In this document: positions 26,007-35,067 of the stretch, piece by piece
How the letters are laid out: each line of letters starts with the position of its first letter
Numbering within the stretch: position 1 is the first letter of the stretch
Origin: Hymenobacter cellulosivorans
GTDB taxonomy: Bacteria > Bacteroidota > Bacteroidia > Cytophagales > Hymenobacteraceae
Reading direction: 5' to 3'
Assembly (NCBI RefSeq): GCF_022919135.1
Contig: NZ_CP095049.1
Coordinates: 5,274,501-5,338,500 of the forward strand
DNA length: 64,000 nucleotides
The notes under the pieces: model-generated
Told to the model about the DNA's origin: nothing
The model's input: the letters and a program-made list of their open reading frames with translations, nothing else
Databases searched by the model: none
Translations under genes and position numbers: made by a program

Positions 26007-27213
26007 CGAGGAGTGGGTTTTCAACCGGGAGGTGCAGGACACGGCCCGGCGCTGGGGCAAAAGCAAGTTGCTACTTCCCGAGCAGGTCAGGGCCATTGGG
26101 GCAGCGTTTCCCAGTGAGTTTTACCAGCCCCACCTCTTCGTCCGCATTGCCTTATTCATCTTCACCTGTATTGCCAATACCACGGCAGCCGGGCTGGTGT
26201 TTCTGGCCGTTATGGGCGTGGGCGAATACCGAAGCGGCTCGGAGGAAGTACGCATTTTGCTGGGCTGCCTACTTTGCGGCGGTGGCTCCTTGCTGCTGCT
26301 CGAGCTGCTGATTTCCTCCAATCACCTCTTTCGCTCCGGCGTCGACAATGCCTTGCTGTACCTGAGCGTGGGTTACTTCGCGGTAGCCGTGGCTATCAGC
26401 TACAGCCTGCTGATGCCCCACTCCGTTGACCTCGACGACTTGCAGGAGCTCGGGCTGCTCTGGCCCCTGCTGGCCCTACTGGCCGTGGTGATGCTCACGG
26501 CCATCATCCGCTACGCCGATCCGCTGGCCGCTGCCCTCACGCTGCTGCTTTACCTGGGCATCGTGGGCGCGGTGGTGCTGCGGCTGCCGCTGGGCAAGGC
26601 CCTATTGCCCTTTGCCCTGATGCTGGCCTGCGCCGGCAGCTACTGGCTGGTGCAGCAGCTTACTCGCCGCTCCGACTACCTCTACTACCGCCCGGCCGTG
26701 CGCACGGTAAAAGCCCTGACGCTGGCCTGCTTTTATCTGGCCGGCAATTACCTGGTGGTGCGCGAGGCCAATGCCCTGCTCCACGACCTGCTAGTATCGG
26801 AGCAAATACGCTTTGCCCCCCTGTTTTACCTGTTTACGGTGGGTATCCCGCTGCTCTACCTCTACCAGGGACTGCGCCGCGCCGACCGGATTTTTCTCTA
26901 CGCCGGTCTGCTGAGCCTGGTCTTTTCTATCTACACCTACCGCTTTTACCGCTCGGTGCTGCCTCCGGAATGGGCCCTCACCCTGGGCGGCGCCTTCCTG
27001 ATTCTGCTCTCCGGCTGGGCCCTGCGCTACCTGCGCCCCGCCCGGCACGGTCTCACCTCCGAGCCTGCCGACAGTCCCTCCGAGTTCAGCCAGCTCAACC
27101 TGGAGTCGTTGGTGATGTCGCACGTTACCGAAACCACGATGCAGCCCCACGAGCCCGGCTTCCAGTTCGGTGGCGGCCAGTCGGGTGGCGGCGGCGCGGA
27201 GGGAAAGTGGTGA
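25987..27213 (+). CDS. Polytopic membrane protein, partner of the DUF2157-like protein
   Basis: A 408-residue protein from the ATG at 25987 inside the end of the previous gene. It opens with a soluble head ('REVQDTARRWGKSKLLLPEQ'), has about ten membrane segments and ends in a low-complexity tail rich in Gly and Gln ('FQFGGGQSGGGGAEG'). Near the end 'YRFYRSVLPPEWALTLGG' and 'RYLRPARHGLT' are conserved-looking. It resembles DUF4401-type proteins that accompany DUF2157, but I cannot confirm the family. No active-site residues are apparent. Confidence 0.65.
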   Translation: MSKKAYNEEWVFNREVQDTARRWGKSKLLLPEQVRAIGAAFPSEFYQPHLFVRIALFIFTCIANTTAAGLVFLAVMGVGEYRSGSEEVRILLGCLLCGGGSLLLLELLISSNHLFRSGVDNALLYLSVGYFAVAVAISYSLLMPHSVDLDDLQELGLLWPLLALLAVVMLTAIIRYADPLAAALTLLLYLGIVGAVVLRLPLGKALLPFALMLACAGSYWLVQQLTRRSDYLYYRPAVRTVKALTLACFYLAGNYLVVREANALLHDLLVSEQIRFAPLFYLFTVGIPLLYLYQGLRRADRIFLYAGLLSLVFSIYTYRFYRSVLPPEWALTLGGAFLILLSGWALRYLRPARHGLTSEPADSPSEFSQLNLESLVMSHVTETTMQPHEPGFQFGGGQSGGGGAEGKW

Positions 27214-27234
27214 GTTGACGTTCAACGACGCGTG

Positions 27235-27400
27235 TTATGGCGAGTGAAGCGTGGCCATCCGGCCTCTGAGATGTGCTCAGCCTTCTAAAGTGAAAAGCCC
27301 TTTCCCGTAGCAACGAGAAAGGGCTTTCTGGTAAAAGGTCATTGGTCACCAGCAGAGAATGGATGGCTTCGGCCTTCAGCTTCGCAATAATAGAGGGGTT
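27235..27400. repeat. Palindromic intergenic repeat, copy B
   Basis: Between two convergent genes. The inner hairpin has AAAGCCCTTTC (27297-27307) and GAAAGGGCTTT (27319-27329), followed by CTGGTAAAAGG. Outer parts are 'GTGGCCATCCGGCCTCTGAG' with 'ATGTGCTCAG' on the left and 'GGATGGCTTCGGCC' on the right. The word order is the same as at 58012-58176. The inner hairpin may also terminate the upstream gene. Confidence 0.75.
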
Positions 27401-27448
27401 ATTGGCGCCGCCAGAACGTCGAACTCACTAGTTCACTAGTTCACCATT

Positions 27449-28789
27449 TCACCTACGGCCTGCGGCTGTTGACGGCGATGCTCTGGTAGCCGATAAGCAG
27501 GTCGGCGCGGGTGCCCGGGGGCGGTAATAGACGAGCAGGTCGTACTGGTTTTCGGTTTCCTGGTGGCTGCCTTCGAAGTACACGTCGTCGGGGGCGCCGG
27601 TGGATTTGCCCACTACGTAATAGTAGTTGTAGTAGCCCTGCTTGAGTAGGGCTGTGCCGGTGTACTGCTGCTGCTCGGTATTGTAGGTGAGCTTAAACTC
27701 GTCCTGGAGCTTCCAGTCGGTGAGGGCGCCGAAGACGTAGACCGGGCCCGGCGCGGGCTGGGCCGCGCGCAGCTGAAACGTGACGTTGGCGTAGTCGCCG
27801 TTGGTGTCGCCGTCGCCGTACTCCCGGCTTTCAAACAGGCGCTGCCCGTTGATGTCGTCGAACTGGGTATAGCTCTGCCCGTTGCGGGTAGCTTCGGGGC
27901 TGAGCACCACGGTGCGGGGCGAAGTAGTGGGGTCCAGCTGGGCTATGCCCGCGCCCATGGTGCGCACCGAACGCATGTCGAAGTAACGGAACTCGCTGCT
28001 GGCCGGGAAAGCGTTTTCGAAGTTGAAGTACTGGTAGTCGAGCCGCCGCTCGGCGTCGCGCACGAAGGTGGGGCGCAGATTGGTTTTGGCGTTGTCCCAG
28101 CGGAAGTTTTGGCGCAGCATCACCTTCACTTCCTGGCTCGGATTGACCAGGTTCAGGCCGTTGTAGCTGATGGAAAAATCGACTTGCTGCATGGTATAGC
28201 GCTCCTGCCCGGCCACCGGAATACCCTGCCGGATGCCTACTTCCACCCCGTTTTCATAAACCAGCAACCGGCGCGTGAGTACCGGCACGCCGCCCCCGCT
28301 GCTGACCACGAGCAGGTAGTTGCCGCTGAGCTTGACCCGGGGCACCTGCATCCGGTAGTGGTAGTAGGGCACCTTCACGTTGACGCCGGTGCGGTAATCG
28401 GTAATGAGGAACTCGTTGATTTCGCTCAGAAACTGCAAATCCGTCAGTACCGAGGGTTTCCAGTCCACGTCGCAGTGTACGAGCTTGGCGGTAAGGCGCT
28501 GGGAGCCGTTGCCCAGAAGATCAAACTCCAGCACGATAGGCTGCTGCTGGCTGATGGGCACCACCGGGGGCTGAAAAATCTCGGTGTTCTGGCCCGTAGC
28601 GACGTAGCACTGCACCGAGCGCACATCGGGACTATAGGTATAGTCCTCGTAGCGCAGGGTTTTGTCGGCGTAGTATTCTGCGGGCCGCGGCTGGCTGCCG
28701 CGCGGGGCGTTAGGGTCGGTGATGGGCGTACCCAGCGGGACACAGGCAGTAGCCAGCAGCAGCAGGGCGGGCAGGGAATAACGGAGCAT
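27449..28789 (-). CDS. Type IX secretion system plug-domain lipoprotein (DUF5103), 3' end frameshifted as read
   Basis: A 446-residue reading with a lipoprotein signal (LLLATAC, Cys16). The body matches the T9SS plug family (formerly DUF5103): 'YEDYTYSPDVRSVQCYVATG', 'IVLEFDLLGNGSQRLTAKLV', 'CDVDWKPS' and 'INEFLITDYRTG'. Family knowledge: the plug protein seals the SprA translocon channel on the periplasmic side or associates with it. After 'YDLLVYYRP' the reading turns into unlikely sequence. Adding one base to the C-run (27517-27521, G on the plus strand) restores 'GTRADLLIGYQSIAVNSRRP' and a stop at 27453-27455. The promoter box TACCTTCG is four bases upstream of the ATG. Confidence 0.85.
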   Translation of the reverse strand: MLRYSLPALLLLATACVPLGTPITDPNAPRGSQPRPAEYYADKTLRYEDYTYSPDVRSVQCYVATGQNTEIFQPPVVPISQQQPIVLEFDLLGNGSQRLTAKLVHCDVDWKPSVLTDLQFLSEINEFLITDYRTGVNVKVPYYHYRMQVPRVKLSGNYLLVVSSGGGVPVLTRRLLVYENGVEVGIRQGIPVAGQERYTMQQVDFSISYNGLNLVNPSQEVKVMLRQNFRWDNAKTNLRPTFVRDAERRLDYQYFNFENAFPASSEFRYFDMRSVRTMGAGIAQLDPTTSPRTVVLSPEATRNGQSYTQFDDINGQRLFESREYGDGDTNGDYANVTFQLRAAQPAPGPVYVFGALTDWKLQDEFKLTYNTEQQQYTGTALLKQGYYNYYYVVGKSTGAPDDVYFEGSHQETENQYDLLVYYRPRAPAPTCLSATRASPSTAAGRR

Positions 28790-28794
28790 AAGAG

Positions 28795-28802
28795 CGAAGG
28801 TA
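28795..28802 (-). promoter_or_regulatory. Putative -7 element (TACCTTCG) of the T9SS plug gene
   Basis: TACCTTCG on the minus strand, one base from the TAnnTTTG consensus, located five bases before the ATG. A leaderless or nearly leaderless mRNA is implied if it is used. Confidence 0.3.
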
Positions 28803-28960
28803 GCGCGAACTGGGAGTTTCTATACTACGGACCCAACGCCCGGAGGTCCGCAATATTTCCCGGCGGCTTACCGCGCATCCGGCTGGCTACGTTTCGCAAC
28901 CCACTCGTGCCCCCGGCGGCGCATTACTCTTCCCAGGCCCAAGTCACGGCAAAAATCCGG

Positions 28961-28968
28961 TATTTTTG
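28961..28968 (+). promoter_or_regulatory. Putative -7 element (TATTTTTG) of arr
   Basis: TATTTTTG matches TAnnTTTG exactly and lies 26 bases upstream of the arr ATG at 28995. Confidence 0.45.
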
Positions 28969-28994
28969 AGTACCCCACCCTACCCCACCTGACA

Positions 28995-29405
28995 ATGATA
29001 CCCACTGAGAATGAGCAGCCGCTTTATCATGGCACGAAGGCCGATCTGCAGCCCGGCGACCTGATTGAACCGGGCTTCAATTCAAACTATGGCCAGCGGA
29101 AAAAGGCTACCTATGTGTACCTGACCGCCACCCTGGACGCGGCTACCTGGGGAGCCGAGCTGGCCCAGGGTGCAGGACCCGGCCGAATCTACCATGTAGA
29201 GCCAACCGGTCCGCTAGAAGACGACCCCAACCTGACGGACAAAAAGTTTCCCGGCAACCCAACCAAATCGTACCGCTCCCGGCACCCGCTGCGGGTATGC
29301 GGGGAGGTCACTGGTTGGCCGGGCCACTCCCCCGAACAGCTCAAAGCCATGCACGACAACCTTGCGCGACTGAAGCAGCTCGGCATTGAGGCCATTGAGG
29401 ACTAA
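28995..29405 (+). CDS. arr: NAD+--rifampin ADP-ribosyltransferase
   Basis: A 136-residue enzyme of the Arr family, which ADP-ribosylates rifamycins and thereby inactivates them. The length is typical. Signatures in order: 'PLYHGTKADLQPGDLIEPGF' (His12 and Gly13 in the NAD pocket), 'SNYGQ', 'YVYLTATLDAATWGAELA', 'GRIYHVEPTGPLEDDPNLTD' and 'KKFPGNPTKSYRSRHPLRV'. It has its own promoter-like box and stands alone; no mobile element, integron site or other resistance gene is adjacent, so it is probably chromosomal and intrinsic. The 291 bp after it hold nothing I can identify. Confidence 0.95.
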   Translation: MIPTENEQPLYHGTKADLQPGDLIEPGFNSNYGQRKKATYVYLTATLDAATWGAELAQGAGPGRIYHVEPTGPLEDDPNLTDKKFPGNPTKSYRSRHPLRVCGEVTGWPGHSPEQLKAMHDNLARLKQLGIEAIED

Positions 29406-29696
29406 GCCAAACCCGAGCACCAGCTGCTGCTTCCGTTGGTCAACTCCTGGCCTGTCCCTTCCGGGTTAGGCAACAGGAAGCCCGACGGCTACTATGTAGC
29501 TGGTCTGCCTTGTACCTATGCAACGTGGTTTGGGAAGGACTTACCGGCCAGGTTCACCCGCTCAACGCACTATTTCCCGGGGCGGCTGGATAACCTTAAC
29601 TTCACAGGAGCTTTACCAAGGCTTAATTCGTGCGTAAACTAGGCGCAATAGTGGAATTCGTACTTGCGGCCGAATTCAACCCCTCACCAGTTTCCT

Positions 29697-31366
29697 ATGA
29701 AACCGACCCTTACCCTCTTCTCCACGGCGCTGCTGGCCAGCCTGGCCGCTCGCGCCCAGAGCCCCTGCCCTACCCTGCCCGCCGACCACATCAGCCGCTT
29801 CACCTCGGTACTGCCCTCCACCCAGCCCCAGGACCTGCGCATTCCTAGCACCCACACCTTCCAAATGCTGGTGCAGGGCGGAGCAGCCTACTCTACCGCT
29901 GCCGACGGCAACGTAAAGGAATCCTTCGACTTCACCGGTTACGTGCCCATCAACGGTAGCAGCACCAACGGCTATCTGTCCATCAACCACGAAGGCTCAT
30001 CGACCGCCACTTCGGGCGTGAGCATGCTGGATTTGAGCTTTAACGCTGCCACCAAGCTGTGGAGCGTAACGGCCAAAAACCCCGTGAACTTCGCACCCAT
30101 CGTAGGCACGTTCAACAACTGCTCGGGCGGCGTGACGCCCTGGAACACTGTGGTTACCTGCGAGGAAAACACGCCCACGGCTCCCACCGATAGCAACAAC
30201 GACGGTTACCTCGACTTCGGCTGGAACGTGGAAATGGACCCGGCCACCCGCACCGTGAAAGACCAGGACGGCAACGGCACCCCCGACAAGCTCTGGCGTA
30301 TGGGCCGCTTCAAGCACGAAAACGTAGTAGTGGCCCCCGACCGGAAAACCGTGTACGAAGGTGCCGACGAAGGCTCCACGCTGAGCTTCGTGTATAAGTA
30401 CGTGGCCGACGTGGCCGGCAACCTGCGCAACGGCAACCTCTACGTGCTCAAGCTCGATGGGGCCATCGGTACGGCTACCACCGGCACCTGGATTCAGGTG
30501 CCCAACACCACCCCGGCCGAGTGCAACAACACCGCCGCTACGGCCCTGGCCCTAGGCGCGACGAGCTTCAACGGCGTGGAAGACGTGGACATCAGCCCCG
30601 TGACCGGCCAGATTTACTTCGCGGCTAAAGGCCCCGGTACCACCTACCGCTTCACCGACGGCGCCACGACGGTCAGCAACTTTGAAATCTTTGTGGGCAA
30701 CTCGCCCGGGTTACCAACCGCACCTACCCCATCAACTACGGTACAGCTACCGTAAACGAGGCCTGGGGTACCGGCAACGACAACCTGACCTTCGACTCCC
30801 AGGGCAACCTCTACATTCTGCAGGATGGCGGCCGCAACCACGTGTGGGTGGTGCGCCCCTGCCACACCCAGGCCAACCCGGCCGTGGAGCTGTTTGCCGT
30901 GACGCCCAACGGCTGTGAGCCCACCGGCATGACCTTCTCGCCCGACGAGAAATTCATGTTCATCTCCATTCAGAACCCTGACCCGACCAACACGCTGGCT
31001 ACGACAGATGCCGCCGGTCAGGCCGTAGTATTCAACAAGTCGACGACTCTGGTTATCAGCCGCAAAGGCGTGCTGGGCACGACCCTGGCCACGGAAAAAG
31101 CTCAGCCTGAGCTGGCCAAAGCCGATGTATTCCCCAACCCCGCTACCGGTGCTGAGCTGACCGTGGAGCTGACCAACAACCGCAAGGAAGCCGCCACGCT
31201 GCAGGTATTCAACAGCCTCGGTGCCCGGGTGCTGGAGCAAACCACGGTGCTGAACCAGGGTGTTAACAGCCTGCGCGTACCGGTGAGCAAGCTGCGCAGT
31301 GGCCACTACACGCTGGTTGTGAAAACTGCCACTACTTCCACGACTCGCCCCTTTATCAAGCAATAG
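29697..31366 (+). CDS. PhoX-like (DUF839) secreted phosphatase with T9SS sorting domain, apparent frameshift near 30708
   Basis: Two frames together make one protein of about 556 residues. Frame 1 (29697 to ~30707) has a signal peptide ('TLFSTALLASLAARAQ') and PhoX/DUF839 features: 'GYLSINHEGSS', 'TPWNTVVTCEEN', 'GRFKHENVVVAPDRKTVYEG', 'FNGVEDVDI'. Frame 2 continues 'TYPINYGTATVNEAWGTGND', 'GNLYILQDGGRNHVWVV', 'CEPTGMTFSPDEKFMFISI'. It ends with a type A T9SS C-terminal domain ('ADVFPNPATG' ... 'LRSGHYTLVV'). PhoX enzymes are Ca/Fe-dependent alkaline phosphatases; the sorting domain sends it through T9SS to the surface. One missing base at CCCGGG (30705-30710) explains the shift. The stop overlaps the LRR gene start. 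Confidence 0.8.
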
Positions 31367-32295
31367 TGCGCCTCGGCAAGCTTCTCTTCTCACTACTCGG
31401 TGTTGCCCTGCAGGCTCTGCAGGGCAACACTTGTTTGGCCCAATCGGCACCACCCTGCGCTAATCCGGCTGCCTTCACCCTGACGGAGGCCCTGAGCAGA
31501 CCCGCCTGCGTGCGGGAGCTCAACGTGCGGGGCCAAAGCCTGGAGCTGCTGCCGGCCAGCGTGGCCCAGCTCGGGAGCCTGCGCCGTCTCTACGCCCACG
31601 AAAACCATCTGCGTCACCTGCCCGCCAGCCTTACCCAGCTCGACAGCCTGCAGGTGCTGTTTCTCAACAAGAACGGCCTGCTGGACCTACCCGCCGACCT
31701 GGGCCGCCTGCACCGCCTGCAGCAACTGCAAATCGACCAGAACCAGCTGACCGAGCTGCCGCCCAGCATCGGCGGGCTCGACAGTCTGCGTTTCCTGCTT
31801 ACGGCCTGGAACAACTTCACCTCGCTGCCCGAGCAGCTGGGCCAGCTCAGCCAGCTTGAGTACTTCGACGGCTCCCACAACCAGCTGCTGTTTCTGCCCG
31901 CCACCCTGCCCCGCCTGCGCGGCCTGCGCTACGTGTACCTGAACGATAATAAGCTCCAGCGCCTGCCCGAACAGCTTGGGCAGCTCGGCCGTTTGCAGGA
32001 GCTGAATCTGGCCAACAACCAGCTCGAAGCCCTGCCCAAAAGCCTGGGCAGCTGCCAAGAGCTCAAAGTGCTCATTGTGTCGGGCAACCAGCTGAAGGCC
32101 TTGCCCAACAGCCTGGGCGAGCTGCAAAACCTGGAAATCCTGATTGCCAACGACAACCAGCTTCGGGCCCTACCTCGCTCTTTAAGCCGGCTTCCGAAGC
32201 TCAAAACCATCATTGTGAAGGGCAACGCCTTCGACCCGGCGGCCCGCCAACGCGCCCAGGCTCAGTTGCCCCAGGCCCACATCTACTTCCAATGA
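31366..32295 (+). CDS. Exported leucine-rich repeat protein
   Basis: A 309-residue protein starting at a GTG whose G is the last base of the preceding stop codon. A signal peptide covers about residues 1-26 ('LFSLLGVALQALQGNTCLA'). About ten LRRs of 23 residues follow from residue 45 to the end, with consensus LPxSLGxLxxLxxLxLxxNxL; for example 'LPASVAQLGSLRRLYAHENH' and 'LPEQLGQLGRLQELNLANNQ'. Such domains bind proteins. It carries no sorting domain. ATGA overlaps link it to the peroxidase gene, so it is translated together with the phosphatase and peroxidase. Confidence 0.88.
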   Translation: MRLGKLLFSLLGVALQALQGNTCLAQSAPPCANPAAFTLTEALSRPACVRELNVRGQSLELLPASVAQLGSLRRLYAHENHLRHLPASLTQLDSLQVLFLNKNGLLDLPADLGRLHRLQQLQIDQNQLTELPPSIGGLDSLRFLLTAWNNFTSLPEQLGQLSQLEYFDGSHNQLLFLPATLPRLRGLRYVYLNDNKLQRLPEQLGQLGRLQELNLANNQLEALPKSLGSCQELKVLIVSGNQLKALPNSLGELQNLEILIANDNQLRALPRSLSRLPKLKTIIVKGNAFDPAARQRAQAQLPQAHIYFQ

Positions 32296-34109
32296 ACCGC
32301 CCCTTGTTCCGCTTTTCCGGCCCGGTCCGGGCCCTGCTGCTGGGCCTGGCCGGGCTGTTGTTTTCCTTTGCCGTCCTGCTCAAAACGCCCGTCGAGCAGG
32401 CGCACGACTACTACACGCTCCACCTGCGCCAGCTCCACACCCAGCTGACCCGCTTTCAGGAAGTGGCCTACTCGGCCGATACCACCGCCCTGCGCCGGCA
32501 GTTTGCCGCCTGCCGCGCCGAGTACAAGCAGTTAGAGTTTGCTGTGGAATACTACTACCCCCACGCGGCCCAGCGCCTGAACGGAGCCAATCTGCCCGAA
32601 ACCGAGGCCGGGGACCCCGACGAGGTTATTCCGCCCACCGGCTTTCAGGTGCTGGAAGAGTACGTGTTTGCCGCCTCCCCCGACGACCGGGCCAACCGGG
32701 ACCTGGTGCACCAGGAAATCGACAATATGCTGTATCAGGTACGCCACCTGGAGCAGCAGGTCCCCATGCTGGCTTTCACCGACGCGGAGGTGTTCGATGC
32801 GTTGCGCCTGAACCTCTACCGCCTGGCCTCGAAGGGCATCTCCGGCTTCGATTCCCCCGCCGCCCACGCTTCCCTGCCCGAGGCTGCCGTTACGCTGCAG
32901 GCCACTCGTCAGGTGCTGGCTATGTTCAGCGTGCCCCCGGCTCTGCTCACGCAGCTGGCCCGCTGCGAGGCGGCAGTAACAGCCCCCGGCCTGACATTCA
33001 ACCAATTTGACCGGGCGCGGTTTCTGGTGCGCTGCTTCAACCCCGCCCTGACCGCCCTGCAGCAGGCTCAGCACCAGCTCAAGGTGCCGTACGTGGCGGC
33101 ACGGCGGGCTGTCCGGCCCGAAGCCGTCAGCTACTTCGCCGCCGACGCCTTTGACCCAGCCTACTTTGCTCCTACCGATGCTGCCGCACCCACGCCGGCC
33201 GTGCTGGCCCTGGGCGAAGCGCTGTTTCGGGAGCCGCTGCTGTCGGGGCGGGGGGGCCGCTCCTGCAGCAGCTGCCACGTGGCAAGCCGCGCCTACACCG
33301 ACGGCCTGCGGGTTAACCGCTCCCTGCAAGCTGGTGCCGAGTTGCCCCGCAACACGCCCACTTTGTTCAACGCGGGGCTGCAGACCGAGCAGTTTGCCGA
33401 TGGCCGGGTGCATTTTCTGGAAGACCAGGTGCACGCCGTCGTCTCGAATAAGGCCGAAATGGGCGGGCAGCTGAGCGAAACCCCGGCCCTGCTACGTAAA
33501 AAGCCTACCTACCAAAAACTCTTCGCCCAGGCCTTTGCCACGGATAAGCAACCTATTTCGGAGCCCAATATCCGCCGGGCCGTAGCCGCCTACGTGCGCA
33601 GCCTAGTGCGCCTCAACAGCCGCTTCGACCAATACATGCGCGGCGACACGGCCGTGCTCAACTCGCAGGAAGTACTGGGCTTCAACCTGTTTATGGGAAA
33701 GGCCCAGTGCGGCACCTGCCACTACATGCCCCTGTTCAACGGCAGCGTGCCCCCACTCTACGACAAAACCGAAAGTGAAGTACTGGGCGTGCCCGCCACA
33801 GCCACGGCGGCGGCCCTGGATGCCGACCAGGGCAAGTTTCTGCTCTACGGTATTGCTCACCAGAAGCACGCTTTCAAAACGCCGACCATGCGCAACGTGG
33901 CCCTCACGCCGCCCTACATGCACAACGGCGCCTACCAAACTCTGGAACAGGTGCTCGACTTCTACAACCGCGGCGGCGGCCAAGGCTTGGGCCTCGACGT
34001 GCCCACCCAAACCCTGGCCGCCGACCCGCTGGGCCTAACTGACGCCGAGCAGCAGGCCGTCATTGCCTTCCTCAAAGCGCTGAACGATGCGCGGGAAACG
34101 GCGTATTGA
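32292..34109 (+). CDS. Di-haem cytochrome c peroxidase (MauG/CcpA family) with N-terminal imelysin-like domain
   Basis: A 605-residue protein with an N-terminal membrane anchor or signal (residues 10-27). Residues 35-260 are helical and resemble imelysin/EfeO-type domains ('HDYYTLHLRQLHTQLTRFQE', 'GFQVLEEYVFA'). The peroxidase part has haem motifs CSSCH (Cys325) and CGTCH (Cys473), 'RNTPTLFNAGLQTEQFADGR' and 'TPTMRNVALTPPYMHNGAYQ', as in the CCP family. It reduces H2O2 or, like MauG, oxidises a partner protein in the periplasm. It is the last gene of the PhoX-LRR-peroxidase operon. Confidence 0.9.
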   Translation: MNRPLFRFSGPVRALLLGLAGLLFSFAVLLKTPVEQAHDYYTLHLRQLHTQLTRFQEVAYSADTTALRRQFAACRAEYKQLEFAVEYYYPHAAQRLNGANLPETEAGDPDEVIPPTGFQVLEEYVFAASPDDRANRDLVHQEIDNMLYQVRHLEQQVPMLAFTDAEVFDALRLNLYRLASKGISGFDSPAAHASLPEAAVTLQATRQVLAMFSVPPALLTQLARCEAAVTAPGLTFNQFDRARFLVRCFNPALTALQQAQHQLKVPYVAARRAVRPEAVSYFAADAFDPAYFAPTDAAAPTPAVLALGEALFREPLLSGRGGRSCSSCHVASRAYTDGLRVNRSLQAGAELPRNTPTLFNAGLQTEQFADGRVHFLEDQVHAVVSNKAEMGGQLSETPALLRKKPTYQKLFAQAFATDKQPISEPNIRRAVAAYVRSLVRLNSRFDQYMRGDTAVLNSQEVLGFNLFMGKAQCGTCHYMPLFNGSVPPLYDKTESEVLGVPATATAAALDADQGKFLLYGIAHQKHAFKTPTMRNVALTPPYMHNGAYQTLEQVLDFYNRGGGQGLGLDVPTQTLAADPLGLTDAEQQAVIAFLKALNDARETAY

Positions 34110-34322
34110 TTTTGATGCGGAGAGTTTTGGCTACCTCCAGTGACTGAGAAGCCGCGTGGCAGCAAGCTCGTAGAGAAGTACGGTCAATAAACTAAAAAGC
34201 GGCGTGGCGGTGCCGAAGACCGTAAAGAAAGACTGGCATCACCACGCGGCGCGTGGCTTTTAGCAACTCTTAGAGCTACAAACTTGCCGCAGCTACACCC
34301 CCACCCAAGCTAACTTACTAGC

Positions 34323-34406
34323 TACCAAAAGTCTTAGCGGCCACTGCGAGTCGTTGAAAAACCCGGATTGGCTGTCGCAACCGGTTTTTCAACGACTCGC
34401 TTGGTA
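34323..34406. repeat. Long hairpin in the 34110-34557 gap
   Basis: GCGAGTCGTTGAAAAACCCGG (34346-34366) pairs with CCGGTTTTTCAACGACTCGC (34381-34400), one bulged C; TACCAA/TTGGTA extends the base. A second, weaker inverted repeat built on CGGCGTGG/CCACGCGG lies at 34180-34260. The gap holds no gene; the hairpins may terminate the peroxidase operon or attenuate the following one. Confidence 0.6.
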
Positions 34407-34557
34407 ATTACCTGAGAATACATTTACTTTGAAATACAAAGTTCTTTTACTACTAAAGCGACCCTACGTACTCTTCCCATACAAAGCCCAAAATCAGGCG
34501 TCTACCGGCACAACCTCGACCGCCTGTCAACCCTGCTAACCCGCGCAGCTCTATAAA

Positions 34558-35067
34558 ATGCTCTACCTCAAGCCGTATCGACCCTATGCTTCCCTGGTCC
34601 TGCTCTTTGTTCCGCCCATTTTATTCGGACTTTTACTGCTGCTATTCCAAGGCAACGACAAGTTGGGGCTTACTCCTGACCTGCCTTACCTGCCGTGGCA
34701 ATTCCTGATTATGGGTGTTGCGGGGGGCATTGCTACGGTTGGCGGCGTGCTGGACTGGCGCTACCACCGCAATCCGCTCAATATGAAAATTCCAAAGAAA
34801 GAGCGGGATGCCGAAGCAGCAGCGCTGGGCCTGGGAGGCGTGCCGATGTTTGTTCTGATGTGGCTGGCCATGATGCACTCCAACCCCACCATTTGGCTTA
34901 TTCCCATCTTGCTAGTGCTGATTTACACTGTAGTAGCCATTAGCTATGATGAGTTCGTTTTTCACATCAAACGGTGTGGACCCCGGGAAACCCTCTACCA
35001 TCGAATGCTGGTATTCGGCAACGGAGCTGCCTGGCTGGCCTGGTTTCATTTTATCTTCTGCCAATGA
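34558..35067 (+). CDS. Four-TM membrane protein, first gene of an unrecognised operon
   Basis: A 169-residue protein with four membrane segments (about 12-31, 47-66, 98-128 and 148-166). The loop after TM2 is basic ('DWRYHRNPLNMKIPKKERDA'). Near the C-terminus, 'YDEFVFHIKRCGPRETLYHR' spaces Asp, Glu and His residues in a way that could bind a metal, but this is inference. The stop codon overlaps the ATG of the next gene (ATGA), so translation is coupled. I do not recognise the family. Confidence 0.7.
   Translation: MLYLKPYRPYASLVLLFVPPILFGLLLLLFQGNDKLGLTPDLPYLPWQFLIMGVAGGIATVGGVLDWRYHRNPLNMKIPKKERDAEAAALGLGGVPMFVLMWLAMMHSNPTIWLIPILLVLIYTVVAISYDEFVFHIKRCGPRETLYHRMLVFGNGAAWLAWFHFIFCQ

Noticed and set aside
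28821..28845. Short similarity (ATACTAC..GGACCCAACG) between 28825 and 48868
   Set aside because: About 18 bases with gaps, no structure or shared context; could be chance.
31500..32290. DNA-level periodic repeats about 69 bp apart
   Set aside because: They are the codons of the leucine-rich repeats, not a separate DNA repeat.
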